A stretch of DNA of 64,000 nucleotides from Microbaculum sp051390635 (GTDB lineage Bacteria; Pseudomonadota; Alphaproteobacteria; Rhizobiales; Tepidamorphaceae): NCBI RefSeq assembly GCF_051390635.1, contig NZ_JBPODT010000001.1:124001-188000 (forward strand), read 5' to 3'. Position 1 is the first letter of the stretch, and every line of letters starts with the position of its first letter. Under the pieces are notes generated by a model. It saw only the letters and a list, made by a program, of their open reading frames with translations. It ran no database searches and was not told the DNA's origin. This document shows, piece by piece, positions 44,999 to 54,437 of the stretch. Made by a program: the position numbers and the translations under genes.

Positions 44999-46102
44999 AT
45001 GAAGAAACATCTGTTGACCGGTGTGGCGCTTTCGTTCGGCGTCCTCATGTCCGGCACCGCTCTTGCCGATATCACGGTCGCCACGACGGGCCCTATGACT
45101 GGCCAGTACGCCGCCTTCGGCGCGCAGATGAAGGCCGGTGCCGAGCAGGCCGTCGCGGACATCAACGCCGCCGGTGGCGTCAATGGCGAGAAGCTGGTTC
45201 TGGAAGTCGGCGACGACGCCTGCGACCCGAAGCAGGCCGTGGCTGTCGCCAACCAGATGGTCGGCAAGAACATCGCGCTGATGGCCGGACACTTCTGCTC
45301 CGGATCGTCGATTCCCGCCAGCCAGGTTTATGCGGAGGAAGGGATCATCCAGATCTCCCCGGCCTCGACGAACCCGAGCTATACCGAAAACCGCCCCGGC
45401 CCGGGCACCTATCGCGTCTGCGGCCGCGACGACCAGCAGGGCGAGACCGCCGGCAAGTTCCTGGCCGAGCAGTTCAAGGACAAGAACATCGCTATCGTTC
45501 ACGACAAGACCGCCTACGGTAAGGGTCTTGCCGACGAGACCAAGAAGTACATGAACCAGGCCGGCAAGCAGGAAGCCCTCTACGAGGCCTATACGGCCGG
45601 TGAAAAGGACTACACCGCGCTGGTCTCCAAGCTGAAGCAGGAGAACATCGACGTTCTCTATGTCGGCGGCTATCACACCGAGGCCGGCCTGATGGCCCGC
45701 CAGATGCGCGACCAGGGCATGGATACCATCCTGGTCTCGGGTGACGCGCTGGTGACCGACGAGTACTGGCAGATCACCGGCGATGCCGGCCAGGGCACGC
45801 TGATGACCTTCTCGCCGGATCCGCGCAAGAATCCGGAAGCCGCGCCTGTCGTCGAGGCTCTGGAGAAGGCCGGCAAGACGGCCGAGGGCTACGCGCTCTA
45901 CACCTACGCCGCGATCCAGGCGTGGGCGCAGGCAGCCGAGGCCGCCGGTTCGACCGACTACGATGCGGTCATCGAGAAGCTCAACGCCGGCGACTTCGAT
46001 ACCGTCCTCGGCAAGCTGTCCTTCGACGACAAGGGCGACGTGACCCTGCCGGGCTACGTCTTCTACGAGTGGAAGGACGGCAAGTACGATTACATGCAGT
46101 AA
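44999..46102 (+). CDS. livK: Branched-chain amino acid ABC transporter substrate-binding protein
   Basis: 367 residues. Signal peptide of about 22 residues (GVALSFGVLMSGTALA). Type I periplasmic-binding fold: TTGPMTGQYAAFGAQMKAGA (near 29-48), INAAGGVNGEKLVLEVGDDACDPKQAV split over 55-82, GHFCSGSSIPAS (near 98), ISPASTNPSYTE (near 117). Starts at ATG 44999 with GAGAGGGAG upstream. Last gene of the operon; a terminator follows 24 nt after the stop. Confidence 0.94.
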   Translation: MKKHLLTGVALSFGVLMSGTALADITVATTGPMTGQYAAFGAQMKAGAEQAVADINAAGGVNGEKLVLEVGDDACDPKQAVAVANQMVGKNIALMAGHFCSGSSIPASQVYAEEGIIQISPASTNPSYTENRPGPGTYRVCGRDDQQGETAGKFLAEQFKDKNIAIVHDKTAYGKGLADETKKYMNQAGKQEALYEAYTAGEKDYTALVSKLKQENIDVLYVGGYHTEAGLMARQMRDQGMDTILVSGDALVTDEYWQITGDAGQGTLMTFSPDPRKNPEAAPVVEALEKAGKTAEGYALYTYAAIQAWAQAAEAAGSTDYDAVIEKLNAGDFDTVLGKLSFDDKGDVTLPGYVFYEWKDGKYDYMQ

Positions 46103-46126
46103 TCGGCACAGCCACACCCGATACGG

Positions 46127-46157
46127 AAAGCCCGGCCGCGCGCCGGGCTTTCTTTTT
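46127..46157 (+). terminator. Rho-independent terminator after livK
   Basis: AAAGCCCGG, seven-base loop, CCGGGCTTT and then CTTTTT: a 9-bp perfect stem with a T-run. It lies 24 nt beyond the livK stop and 5 nt before the end of the converging DUF1194 gene. Confidence 0.9.
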
Positions 46158-46162
46158 CGCGG

Positions 46163-46894
46163 CTACTCGATCGTCATTCCGGTGAAATCATCGCCGCGGT
46201 CGGCGATCTCCAGCACCAGCTTGCGCCGCACCGCGTCGGCAAAGCTCGTCTCCCCGTCGACGGTCACGACGAAACTGCCTGGCCCGATGATGATCCGGGT
46301 CGCGAAGGCGTCTTCCAGGTCGTAGCCGACCGGCCGCCCGCCGCAGCCCTGCAGGCGGCACAGGATCGCCAGGCCGTTGATCGTCACGCCGGCAGCCAGC
46401 GCTTCCTCGCGGGTCGTCTGCACCGCCGGGCCGCTCCAGCTGTTGGCGCTGTCGGCGGAGATGTCGATCACCTTCCTCAGGCCGATGATGTCGTTGCCTT
46501 CGATCAACGCGAGCCCCTTACGGATCGCGCTGCCGATGGCGTTTCGCCCGTAAGCGAGCCGCGGCGTCGACAGGAGCGCGTCGGCAAAGTCCTGGGCAGC
46601 GGCGGCGCCGTCGATCACGGTCCAGGGCACGACCACCGCCTGCGAGGTATGGTCGCCCCACTCCACGTAGGTGACCGCGATTTTCTGCAGCAGCCCGCCT
46701 GCGATGGCGTTGAGCACCTCCGAATGGGTGATGGCGGCGGCATAGCCCTCCCGCTGGAATCCTATCTCCGAGGTATCGATTGAGCCCGAGGCATCAGCGA
46801 GCAGGACGAGCTCGAGATCGACTTCCTGCTGAGCCTGCGCGACAGGCGCGACCGATATCGCGATCAGGAGAACACACGCACGAATGCCGACCAT
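46163..46894 (-). CDS. DUF1194 family secreted VWA-like protein
   Basis: 243 residues. Signal peptide of about 21 residues (VLLIAISVAPVAQA). The VWA-like start LVLLADASGSIDTSEIGFQREGYA split over 29-52 has the DxSxS metal site, and VIDISADSANSWSG (near 140) is the second DUF1194 block. Predicted periplasmic; function unknown. Convergent with livK. 231 nt of non-coding DNA lie between its start and the next plus-strand gene. Confidence 0.9.
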   Translation of the reverse strand: MVGIRACVLLIAISVAPVAQAQQEVDLELVLLADASGSIDTSEIGFQREGYAAAITHSEVLNAIAGGLLQKIAVTYVEWGDHTSQAVVVPWTVIDGAAAAQDFADALLSTPRLAYGRNAIGSAIRKGLALIEGNDIIGLRKVIDISADSANSWSGPAVQTTREEALAAGVTINGLAILCRLQGCGGRPVGYDLEDAFATRIIIGPGSFVVTVDGETSFADAVRRKLVLEIADRGDDFTGMTIE

Positions 46895-47116
46895 CCGCCC
46901 CTCCTCGAGGTCGTGATCTCCATAGAACTAGGAAACCTATCGCGGTCGACCATGGCGCACCGCCTCCGCCAGCGGCGCGGGCAACGCGAAACCGTCAGGC
47001 AAGGTGGTCACGGAGGACGGGGAAACGGCGGCGAGGACTGGGGCCTGCTGCCCCATGAGAGCAGCCCCTGGGGAACCGGGTTGGTATACTTGCGAATTTC
47101 TCATATTCGGTAGATA

Positions 47117-47132
47117 TTTCCAAATATGGAAA
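47117..47132. promoter_or_regulatory. Inverted repeat covering a regulator start codon
   Basis: TTTCCA, AATA, TGGAAA: perfect 6-bp arms, with the ATG of the XRE-cupin gene (47126) inside. An operator here would block its own translation start region, so autoregulation is plausible. No Shine-Dalgarno-like sequence is seen upstream, so the message may be leaderless. Confidence 0.45.
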
Positions 47133-47701
47133 CGGCCGGTCTGGATTCTTCGATCGACACACGTATCGCCCGGCGCCTCAAGGAACTGCGCGGCGAGCGC
47201 GGCTGGTCGCTGGACGATCTCGCCGCACGCAGCGGCGTGAGCCGCGCCACGCTCTCCCGGCTGGAAAACGCGGAGGTGAGCCCGACGGCGACTGTCCTCG
47301 GCAAGCTCTGCGCGGCCTACGGCCTGACGCTGTCGCGGCTGATGCTGATGGTCGAGGACGATTTCGCGCCCCTGGTACGCCGCGACGCCCAGACCGTCTG
47401 GACGGACACCACCACCGGGTTCACCCGTCGCATCGTCTCCCCACCCGCCGATGCGCTCGCCGCCGAGGGGCTGGAATGCGGCATCGAGCCCGGTGCGCGT
47501 ATCGCCTACGACGCCCCGCCGCGACCGGGCCTCGAACACCATATGCTGCTGCTCGAGGGTGAGCTGCGGGTGACCGTAGACGGCCACACGCACGACCTGA
47601 GACCCGGCGACTGCCTGCGCTACCAGCTCTTCGGACCGAGCGAATTTCTCACCCCCAGTCATACCGGCGCGCGATACGTCCTGTTCATGGTGCGGACATG
47701 A
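47126..47701 (+). CDS. XRE/cupin-domain transcriptional regulator
   Basis: 191 residues. Helix-turn-helix near 14-67 (LDDLAARSGVSRATLSRLENAEVSPTA split) followed by a cupin sensor domain (LLLEGELRVTVDGHTHDLRPGDCLRY, near 135-165). Such proteins usually control amine or amino-acid metabolism or nearby exporters. The stop overlaps the acetyltransferase start as ATGA, so the pair is likely one functional unit. Confidence 0.92.
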   Translation: METAGLDSSIDTRIARRLKELRGERGWSLDDLAARSGVSRATLSRLENAEVSPTATVLGKLCAAYGLTLSRLMLMVEDDFAPLVRRDAQTVWTDTTTGFTRRIVSPPADALAAEGLECGIEPGARIAYDAPPRPGLEHHMLLLEGELRVTVDGHTHDLRPGDCLRYQLFGPSEFLTPSHTGARYVLFMVRT

Positions 47702-48228
47702 ACGACGCCCCCGCCATCTCCGTGGCATCCGAAGTCGACCTGGAGGCGCGCGTCGGCGACCTCGCCGATCTCCTCCATGCCTGCGTCCACGCCGGCGCCA
47801 ACATCAATTTCGTGCTGCCGTTTTCGCGGGACGACGCCGTCGCGTACTGGCGCGGCAAGGTGCTGCCACCGGTTCGCGCGGGCACCCGCATCGTCTGGAC
47901 CGCCGGCACGGGCGACACGATCGTGGGATCGGTGCAGCTCGACATCGATACCCCGCCGAACCAGCCGCACCGCGCCGAAGTGACCAAGCTGCTGGTCCAT
48001 CCCGATCACCGGCGGCGCGGCATCGCGCGGGCGCTGATGACCGCGCTTCATCGGCACGCCGCCGGTCTCGGCCGGACCCTGATCACGCTCGATACCCGCA
48101 CCGGCGACATGGCCGAGCCGCTCTATGCCTCGCTCGGCTACCACACTGTCGGCACGATCCCGGATTTCTGCCGCGACCCCGTCGAAGACCGGCTCCACCC
48201 CACCACGATCATGTACAAGGTGCTTTGA
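47698..48228 (+). CDS. GNAT family N-acetyltransferase
   Basis: 176 residues. The acetyl-CoA binding motif is VTKLLVHPDHRRRGIARALMTAL (near 97-119, R/QxxGxG/A form) with the C-terminal EPLYASLGY and IMYKVL. Substrate unknown; the coupled XRE-cupin regulator suggests an amine or amino-acid ligand. Start ATG 47698 overlaps the regulator stop. Confidence 0.9.
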   Translation: MNDAPAISVASEVDLEARVGDLADLLHACVHAGANINFVLPFSRDDAVAYWRGKVLPPVRAGTRIVWTAGTGDTIVGSVQLDIDTPPNQPHRAEVTKLLVHPDHRRRGIARALMTALHRHAAGLGRTLITLDTRTGDMAEPLYASLGYHTVGTIPDFCRDPVEDRLHPTTIMYKVL

Positions 48229-48291
48229 GCGCCGCTATTCTCGGCTGTGATTCCGCTGGAAGTTTCTGACTCAAGCATCGGACGAGACTCT

Positions 48292-49296
48292 ATGATTCCC
48301 GGCCCCCGCAATCTCCTGACCGACGTTCCTGGCCTACTGGTCGGCCATGCCGACGACGACGGCCTCCTGTCCGGAACGACCGTCGTCCTTTGCGACGAGG
48401 CCACAACCGCATCCGTCGACGTACGCGGCGGCGGGCCCGGCACGCGCGACACCGAATTGCTCAGCCCCGAGATGACCGTGCCCGGCGTCGATGCCGTGGT
48501 GATCTCGGGCGGATCGGCCTATGGCCTCGACGCCGCCTCGGGCGTCCAGGCATGGCTGCGCGACAAGGGCCGCGGCTATCCGGTCGGCCCGGTGACGGTG
48601 CCGATCGTACCGCAGGCGATCCTGTTCGACCTCATCAACGGCGGCGACAAGGACTGGGGCCGGTTCCCGCCCTATCGCGACCTCGGATGGTCGGCTTGCG
48701 ATCGGGCCGGCGTCGACTTCGCCGTCGGTTCGGTCGGCGCGGGGTTGGGATGCACGACGGCGCGCCACCGCGGCGGTCTCGGGTCGGCGTCGCTCGTCAC
48801 CGAGGACGGGTTCACGGTCGGCGCGATCGTCGCGGTCAACTGCGTCGGCCGGGTGACGATCGGCGACGGACCGCACTTCTGGGCCGGCGGCTGGGAGGTT
48901 GGCGACGAGTTCGGAGGGCGCGGCCTGCCGCCGCGTGTCGACGAGGAGGCGCTGAAGCCCATCTCCAAGCTGGACGCGCTGTCCGCCACCACCCCGGCGC
49001 TTGTCGCCACCGATGCGATCCTCACCAAGTCCGAGGCCAAGCGGCTCGCGGTCATGGCGCAGGACGGCATGGCGCGCGCCATCCATCCGGTCCACACCCC
49101 GCTCGACGGCGACACGGTGTTCGCGCTGGCGACCGGCAGGATGGCGATGAAGGATCCGACGCTCGACATGCTGCGCATCGGCGCCGCCGCCGCCCGCTGC
49201 CTCGCCCGCGCGATCGCGCTGGCCGTCTTCGAGGCGGGGCAGGACGGCCGCGGGCCGGCCGGGTGGCCGGCCTACCGCGACGAATTCCCGCGCTGA
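48292..49296 (+). CDS. P1 family peptidase (DmpA/BapA-like aminopeptidase)
   Basis: 334 residues from ATG 48292; an in-frame ATG at 48247 would add 15 residues that do not look like the family. Conserved blocks NLLTDVPGLLVGHADD (near 6-21), GGSAYGLDAASGVQAWL (near 71-87), VGSVGAGLGCTT (near 145), and SATTPALVATDAILTKSEA (near 231-249), where the second of the two Thr is the expected autocleavage/nucleophile site. The family cleaves N-terminal D- or beta-amino acids from peptides after self-processing into two chains. Single gene. Confidence 0.9.
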   Translation: MIPGPRNLLTDVPGLLVGHADDDGLLSGTTVVLCDEATTASVDVRGGGPGTRDTELLSPEMTVPGVDAVVISGGSAYGLDAASGVQAWLRDKGRGYPVGPVTVPIVPQAILFDLINGGDKDWGRFPPYRDLGWSACDRAGVDFAVGSVGAGLGCTTARHRGGLGSASLVTEDGFTVGAIVAVNCVGRVTIGDGPHFWAGGWEVGDEFGGRGLPPRVDEEALKPISKLDALSATTPALVATDAILTKSEAKRLAVMAQDGMARAIHPVHTPLDGDTVFALATGRMAMKDPTLDMLRIGAAAARCLARAIALAVFEAGQDGRGPAGWPAYRDEFPR

Positions 49297-49299
49297 TCC

Positions 49300-52200
49300 C
49301 TATTCCGCGGCTTCGAGCACAGGGCCGGTTAGCACGGTCGGCGCGTCCCAGCGCCGGTTCAGCCCGTCAAAGCGCTGCCGCGCCTTGGCGACATTGGCGG
49401 CCTTCACCGGGCCGAAGCCGCGGATAAGCTCCGGCACCCTGGCGATCTCGATGGCCAGACCCAGCTTCTTCGCATCCAGTCCGGCCGCGAGCTTCGCAAG
49501 CGTTGCCTCGTAATCGGCGATCAGCGCCCGCTCCTCGCGCCGCTCCGCCGTATAACCGAACGGATCGAAGCGCGTGCCGCGCAAGCCCTTCAGCCTGGTG
49601 AGCATCCCGAACACCGGGAAGATCCACGGACCGAAGCTCCGCTTCGCCGGCCGGCCGGTGCGCGGATCGATGCGCGACAGAAGCGGCGGGGCGAGCTGGA
49701 CCGAGATCCTGCCGCCACCTTCGAACTGCTTGTCCAGCGCGGCGCGGAACTCCGGCGCGGTGTAAAGCCGGGCCACCTCGTACTCGTCCTTGTAGGCCAT
49801 CAGCTTGAACAGCGATTCCGCCGCCTGCCGGGTGAGCTTCAGGTTCGAGCCCTTGAGCTTTTCCTCGGCCGCGCGGACCGTCGAGACGGACCTCAGGAAC
49901 CGTTCGGCATAGGCCTCGTCCTGGTATGCGATCAGTTCCTTGGCGAGGAAGACGATGCGCTCGTCGAGCGGCATGTCGGCCGGCTTCGTCGGGTCCTCGA
50001 CCAGCCCCTGGAACAGCTCCGGCCGCGCAGCGAGCAGTCGGCCGGCGGCGAACGCCAGCACGTTGGCGTCGATGGCGGCGCCGTTCAGCCGGATCGCCTG
50101 CTCGACCGCCTTGCGGCGCAAGGGCAAGAGCCCCTTCTGCCAGGCGAAGCCTACCAGCATCATGTTGGCGAAGATCGTGTCGCCGAGCGCGGTTTCGGCG
50201 AACCGGGCGATCGCCGCCGCGTCGACGCCCTTCACCGCATCGCCCACGGTGCGGGCGATGCGCAGGGCGTTGAAGCTCTGCACCTGGTGCATGACGAATT
50301 CCGCGGTCGGCGCGACATCGGTGTTCAGCACCGCCCGGGTGCGGTCCGGTGCGCACAAGCTGAGCGCCTCGGCGCCGCCGGCGACCACCAGGTCGGCGGC
50401 GAGCAGCACATCGAGCGACCCGACCGGGATGCGCGGCCCCTCGATGGTGACGTCAGGGGCGGAAAAGCGGACGTGCGAGGTGACCGGCCCGTTCTTCTGG
50501 GCAAGTCCGGTCATGTCTAGCGTCGAGGCGTTGAGGCCGTCGAGATGGGCCGCGGTCGCCAGCACCGCCGAGGTGGTGGTGACGCCCATGCCGCCGATGC
50601 CGGTGAGCAGCAGGTTGACCGGCGCCACGCCGATGTCCGTCTCCGGCTCGGCCAGCTCGGCCGCCAGCGCGGCGATATCGAAGTCCGCGCCCGCCGCCTT
50701 GCGCGGCCCCGCGCCGGTTACCTCCACGAAGCTCGGGCAAAAGCCCTTCACGCAGGAATAGTCCTTGTTGCAGCTCGACTGGTTGATCCGGCGTTTCTCG
50801 CCGAACTCGGTCATCAGCGGCTCGACCGAGATGCAGTTCGACTGCACCGAGCAGTCGCCGCAGGCCTCGCAGACGCGCGGATTGATGAACACCCGCTTGT
50901 CCGGGTTCTCGTACTGGCCCTTCTTGCGGCGGCGGCGCTTCTCCGCCGCGCAGGTCTGGTCGAAGACGATGACGGAGACGCCGGGCACCGTCGCAAATTC
51001 CTCCTGGACCGCGTTCAGGTCGTCGCGGTGCTTCAGCGGTACGCCCGCCGGCAGGTCGGCCGGGGAATAGAGGTGCGGGCGCTCCGACAACAGCGCGATG
51101 CGCTCGACGCCCTCCGCCTGCACCTGGGCGACCAGCTGGCGCACGTCGAGCGGGCCGTCATGGGTCTGGCCGCCGGTCATGGCGACGGCGTCGTTGAACA
51201 GGATCTTGTAGGTAATCGGCGCGCGCGCCGCCACCGCGGCACGGATCGCCAGGATGCCGGAATGATAGTAGGTGCCATCGCCGAGATTGGCGAACATGTG
51301 CTTCGTCTTCGAGAACGGGAACTGGCCGAGCCACGACGCGCCCTCGCCGCCCATGGCGATCAGCCCCTCGGTGGTGCGGCCGTTGATCTCGGTCATCGCG
51401 TGGCAGCCGATGCCCGGCATGGCGCGGCTGCCTTCGGGCGTCACGGTCGAGGTCGAGTGCGGGCAGCCCGAGCAGAAATAGGCCGACCGCACGGCGTCGG
51501 TGGCATGCTCGTCGCTCCAGGCCTGGCGGGCGGTGAGGCGCCGGGCGCCCTCCCCCATCGCGCCCGTGCGGGCGGTCTTCGGCAGGAACGCGATCAGCGC
51601 CGGGGCGACCTCGCCCGGGCCGCATTCGCGGATATCCGGCAGGAAGGCACGGCCGTCGGGACGCGTCTTGCCATACACCTGGGGCCGCTGGTCGGCGGCC
51701 CAGTGGAACATCAGGTCCTTGAGCTGCGGCTCGATGACCGCGCGCTTGTGCTCGACCACCATGACGCGATCGAGCCCCCTGGCGAAGCCGGAAATCGCCT
51801 CCGGCTCCAGCGGCCACGGCATCGCCACCTTGAAGACGGCAAGACCGATCTCGCCCGCAACCGCCTCGGTGATGCCGAGCAGGTCGAGCGTCTGCCGTAC
51901 GTCACGATAGGCCTTGCCCGTCGTGACGATGCCGAAGCGCGGATTGTCCGAGCCGAACACCTTGCGGTCGAGCCGGTTGGCCCGGACATAGGCCTTGGCG
52001 GCGGGCAGCCGCAGGGTGCGGTTCAGGACCTCGGTGTCGAGACGCGTCTTGAGCTGGAGATTGGTGTTCAGTTCGGCCGCCTGGCGCGGATCGGCGTGGT
52101 CGAGCGGGCGGCGGATCGAGATCCGGTTCGGATCGACATTGACGATCCCGGAGGAATCCATCGTGTCGGCGAGCGCGATCAGCGCCACCCACAGGCCCGA

Positions 52201-52782
52201 ATAGCGCGACATCGCGATGCCGTGCAGGCCGTAGTCGAGCACGTCCTGCAGGTCGGAGGGGTTGAGGATCGGGATCTCGGAATGGATGAAGGCATGCTCG
52301 CTCTGGACGGGAAGCGAGGAGGACTTGGCCAGATGGTCGTCGCCGGCGATCGCCAGCACGCCGCCGGCCGCCGCCGTGCCGCTGGCATTGGCGTGGCGCA
52401 GAACGTCGCCGGCCCGGTCGACGCCGGGCGCCTTGCCATACCAGATGCCGAACACGCCGTCGTGGTCGCTCTCGCCGGCAAGACCCACCTTCTGCGTGCC
52501 CCAGACGGCGGTTGCCGCCAGTTCTTCGTTGAGGCCGGGGTGGAAGACCAGATCATGGCTGTCGAGGAGGCGTTTTGCCCGTTCCAGTTGCTGGTCGTAG
52601 CCGGCCAGCGGCGAGCCGCGGTAGCCGGAAATGTAGCCGGCGGTCTTCAGCCCCGTCGCGCGGTCGCGCCTGATCTGGTCGAGCGGCAGGCGGACCAGCG
52701 CCTGGATGCCGGTCATGTAGACCTGGCCGCGGTCCAGTACGTATTTGTCGTCGAGCGTGACTTCGCGGGCAATCGCGTTCAT
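49300..52782 (-). CDS. Indolepyruvate ferredoxin oxidoreductase (fused alpha/beta/gamma)
   Basis: 1160 residues, normal for the single-chain proteobacterial form. Order: N-terminal domain with YISGYRGSPLAGYDQ (near 49-63), the TPP-binding domain with GEGASWLGQFPFS and ANLGDGTYYHSGILA (near 475-510), a Fe-S part CEACGDCSVQSNC (near 640-652), the gamma domain LLLTGIGGMGVTTTSAVL (near 715-732) and a long C-terminal DUF6537-type region. Oxidatively decarboxylates aryl-pyruvates from aromatic amino acids, reducing ferredoxin. Divergent from an Lrp regulator, its likely controller. Ends 3 nt from the P1 peptidase stop. Confidence 0.93.
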   Translation of the reverse strand: MNAIAREVTLDDKYVLDRGQVYMTGIQALVRLPLDQIRRDRATGLKTAGYISGYRGSPLAGYDQQLERAKRLLDSHDLVFHPGLNEELAATAVWGTQKVGLAGESDHDGVFGIWYGKAPGVDRAGDVLRHANASGTAAAGGVLAIAGDDHLAKSSSLPVQSEHAFIHSEIPILNPSDLQDVLDYGLHGIAMSRYSGLWVALIALADTMDSSGIVNVDPNRISIRRPLDHADPRQAAELNTNLQLKTRLDTEVLNRTLRLPAAKAYVRANRLDRKVFGSDNPRFGIVTTGKAYRDVRQTLDLLGITEAVAGEIGLAVFKVAMPWPLEPEAISGFARGLDRVMVVEHKRAVIEPQLKDLMFHWAADQRPQVYGKTRPDGRAFLPDIRECGPGEVAPALIAFLPKTARTGAMGEGARRLTARQAWSDEHATDAVRSAYFCSGCPHSTSTVTPEGSRAMPGIGCHAMTEINGRTTEGLIAMGGEGASWLGQFPFSKTKHMFANLGDGTYYHSGILAIRAAVAARAPITYKILFNDAVAMTGGQTHDGPLDVRQLVAQVQAEGVERIALLSERPHLYSPADLPAGVPLKHRDDLNAVQEEFATVPGVSVIVFDQTCAAEKRRRRKKGQYENPDKRVFINPRVCEACGDCSVQSNCISVEPLMTEFGEKRRINQSSCNKDYSCVKGFCPSFVEVTGAGPRKAAGADFDIAALAAELAEPETDIGVAPVNLLLTGIGGMGVTTTSAVLATAAHLDGLNASTLDMTGLAQKNGPVTSHVRFSAPDVTIEGPRIPVGSLDVLLAADLVVAGGAEALSLCAPDRTRAVLNTDVAPTAEFVMHQVQSFNALRIARTVGDAVKGVDAAAIARFAETALGDTIFANMMLVGFAWQKGLLPLRRKAVEQAIRLNGAAIDANVLAFAAGRLLAARPELFQGLVEDPTKPADMPLDERIVFLAKELIAYQDEAYAERFLRSVSTVRAAEEKLKGSNLKLTRQAAESLFKLMAYKDEYEVARLYTAPEFRAALDKQFEGGGRISVQLAPPLLSRIDPRTGRPAKRSFGPWIFPVFGMLTRLKGLRGTRFDPFGYTAERREERALIADYEATLAKLAAGLDAKKLGLAIEIARVPELIRGFGPVKAANVAKARQRFDGLNRRWDAPTVLTGPVLEAAE

Positions 52783-52934
52783 CGGCAGCCTCTTGCCTGT
52801 CCCGGCGCCAGCCTTGCCGTTGCGGCAGGCGCACCGGGCTTGTTCGCTATAGGGCTTATTATCTCGCGATCTGACGGAAAAACTGTGCTATCCTTGCGCT
52901 CTCAGACCGGATACTCGCAAGGATGTTCCGCTGA

Positions 52935-53423
52935 ATGTCGACACGCGAAAAAATTTCACTCGATGCCGGCGACGTCCGAATCCTGCGCGAACTGCAGCGC
53001 GACGCCTCCCGGCCGGTGGCCGAGATCGCCAAGGCGGTGAACATGTCGCAGACGCCGTGCTGGCGGCGGATCAAGCGGCTGAAGGAGACCGGGGTCATCA
53101 AGGCGACGGTGGCGATCCTCGACCGCGAGGCGCTCGGCCTCGACTTCGTCTCCTACGCCTTCGTCAAGCTGGCCATGCCGAGCCGGGAGAACATGGAGAC
53201 CTTCGACCGCATGATGCGGGCCTGGCCAGAGGTGGTGTTCTGCGAGCGCGTGACCGGCGCCGTCGACTACATGATCAAGGTCGTCGTCGAGGACATGCGC
53301 GCCTATGACGAGTTCCTGCGGTTCCGGCTGCTGGATTCCGAGCTGGTCACCGATGTCCAGTCGCGCATCGTCGTGGCGACGACGAAGGATTCCACGGAAC
53401 TGCCGCTGCCGAGCGAAGGCTAG
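52935..53423 (+). CDS. Lrp/AsnC family transcriptional regulator
   Basis: 162 residues. N-terminal winged HTH (VRILRELQRDASRPVAEIAKAVNMSQTPCWRRIKRL split over 16-51) and C-terminal RAM ligand-binding domain (VVFCERVTGAVDYMIKVVVEDM near 98-119). It starts at ATG 52935 and lies 152 nt from the divergent IOR start, in the position of a local amino-acid-responsive regulator. TAAAA-type promoter elements were not resolvable by eye. Confidence 0.92.
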   Translation: MSTREKISLDAGDVRILRELQRDASRPVAEIAKAVNMSQTPCWRRIKRLKETGVIKATVAILDREALGLDFVSYAFVKLAMPSRENMETFDRMMRAWPEVVFCERVTGAVDYMIKVVVEDMRAYDEFLRFRLLDSELVTDVQSRIVVATTKDSTELPLPSEG

Positions 53424-53714
53424 CGTCGGACTTTCGGGATCGCGCCAGCACGAACGCCGACGCCCCCCGAACGCTTTCCCCAAACACCCTGAAGGATAGA
53501 CACCGGCTGCCGCCCCGGCCTGTCGTCCGGCGTGGCCGCCCGCGGCGTCCGAACGGGCCCGGGGAGCGACATTCGAGCTGCGTTGGCCTACTAGTTTGGT
53601 CGACTGTTTTCTGGCAAGGGGGCGTGACCATGGCCAGGACGTCGAACGATTTCAATCTCATCCGGGAATCGGGTGACGCGAAGCTTTTCGACACGGAGCG
53701 CCAGGAGGGCAAGG

Positions 53715-54377
53715 ATGGCCGCGAACGATCCGCTCAGCATCGGCATTCTGGTGATCATGTATTTCGGCGATGTCGTCTTCGCCGTCAGCGGCGCCCTGAC
53801 GGCGGCACGCTACCGCATGGATGTCCTCGGCTTCGTGCTGATCGGCACCATCACCGGCATCGGTGGCGGCACCATCAGGGACCTGCTTCTCGGCCGTCCG
53901 GTGTGGTGGACGCAGGACCCCGCCGAGCTGATCCTGTGCGTGGCCGCGGCGCTGATCACCTTCTTCGTCGCTCCCGGCGAAACTAACCGCCGCCGGGGTA
54001 TGGTCTGGGCCGACGCCCTGGGCCTGGCAGCCTTCGCGGTGGTCGGTTGCCACATCGCACTGGCGTTCGGCGCGCCCTTCGTGGTCGCCGTCTTCATGGG
54101 CATGATCACGGCCACCGGCGGCGGCGTCCTTCGCGACGTGATCACCAACACGCAACCGATGATCCTGTGCGGGCAGCTCTATGCCACCACCGCTCTGGTC
54201 GGCTCCCTGACCTACGCCACCCTCGCCTATCTCACGGTTCCCGGACTGATGGCCGAAACCGCGGCATTTCTGGCCGCCTTTACGCTCCGCGCGGCGGCCA
54301 TCGTCTTCGATATCCGGATGGGCCCGCCGGGAGAGTTCCTGCGGATCGGCGCGTCGAAGGACTCGACATCCGAATGA
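53715..54377 (+). CDS. TRIC-type cation channel family protein
   Basis: 220 residues from ATG 53715, which follows AGGAGGGC; an in-frame ATG at 53673 would add 14 Arg/Ser residues. Seven hydrophobic segments in two repeats, each with a GxxxR/K-type Gly motif: IGGGTIRDLLLGRPVWW (near 50-66) and TGGGVLRDVITNTQP (near 136-150), which place it in the bacterial YadS/TRIC family of K+-selective channels. 290 nt of non-coding DNA precede it. Confidence 0.9.
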   Translation: MAANDPLSIGILVIMYFGDVVFAVSGALTAARYRMDVLGFVLIGTITGIGGGTIRDLLLGRPVWWTQDPAELILCVAAALITFFVAPGETNRRRGMVWADALGLAAFAVVGCHIALAFGAPFVVAVFMGMITATGGGVLRDVITNTQPMILCGQLYATTALVGSLTYATLAYLTVPGLMAETAAFLAAFTLRAAAIVFDIRMGPPGEFLRIGASKDSTSE

Positions 54378-54437
54378 AGGCGCCGGCCGCGCAGCGGTCG
54401 TATGATCTCGCGCCGCGAACCGAACCGGGTGACCGAC

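Noticed and set aside
50545..53040. Plus-strand open frame of 831 codons
   Set aside because: Antisense shadow of the indolepyruvate ferredoxin oxidoreductase gene, Arg/Ala/Gly-rich with no motif.
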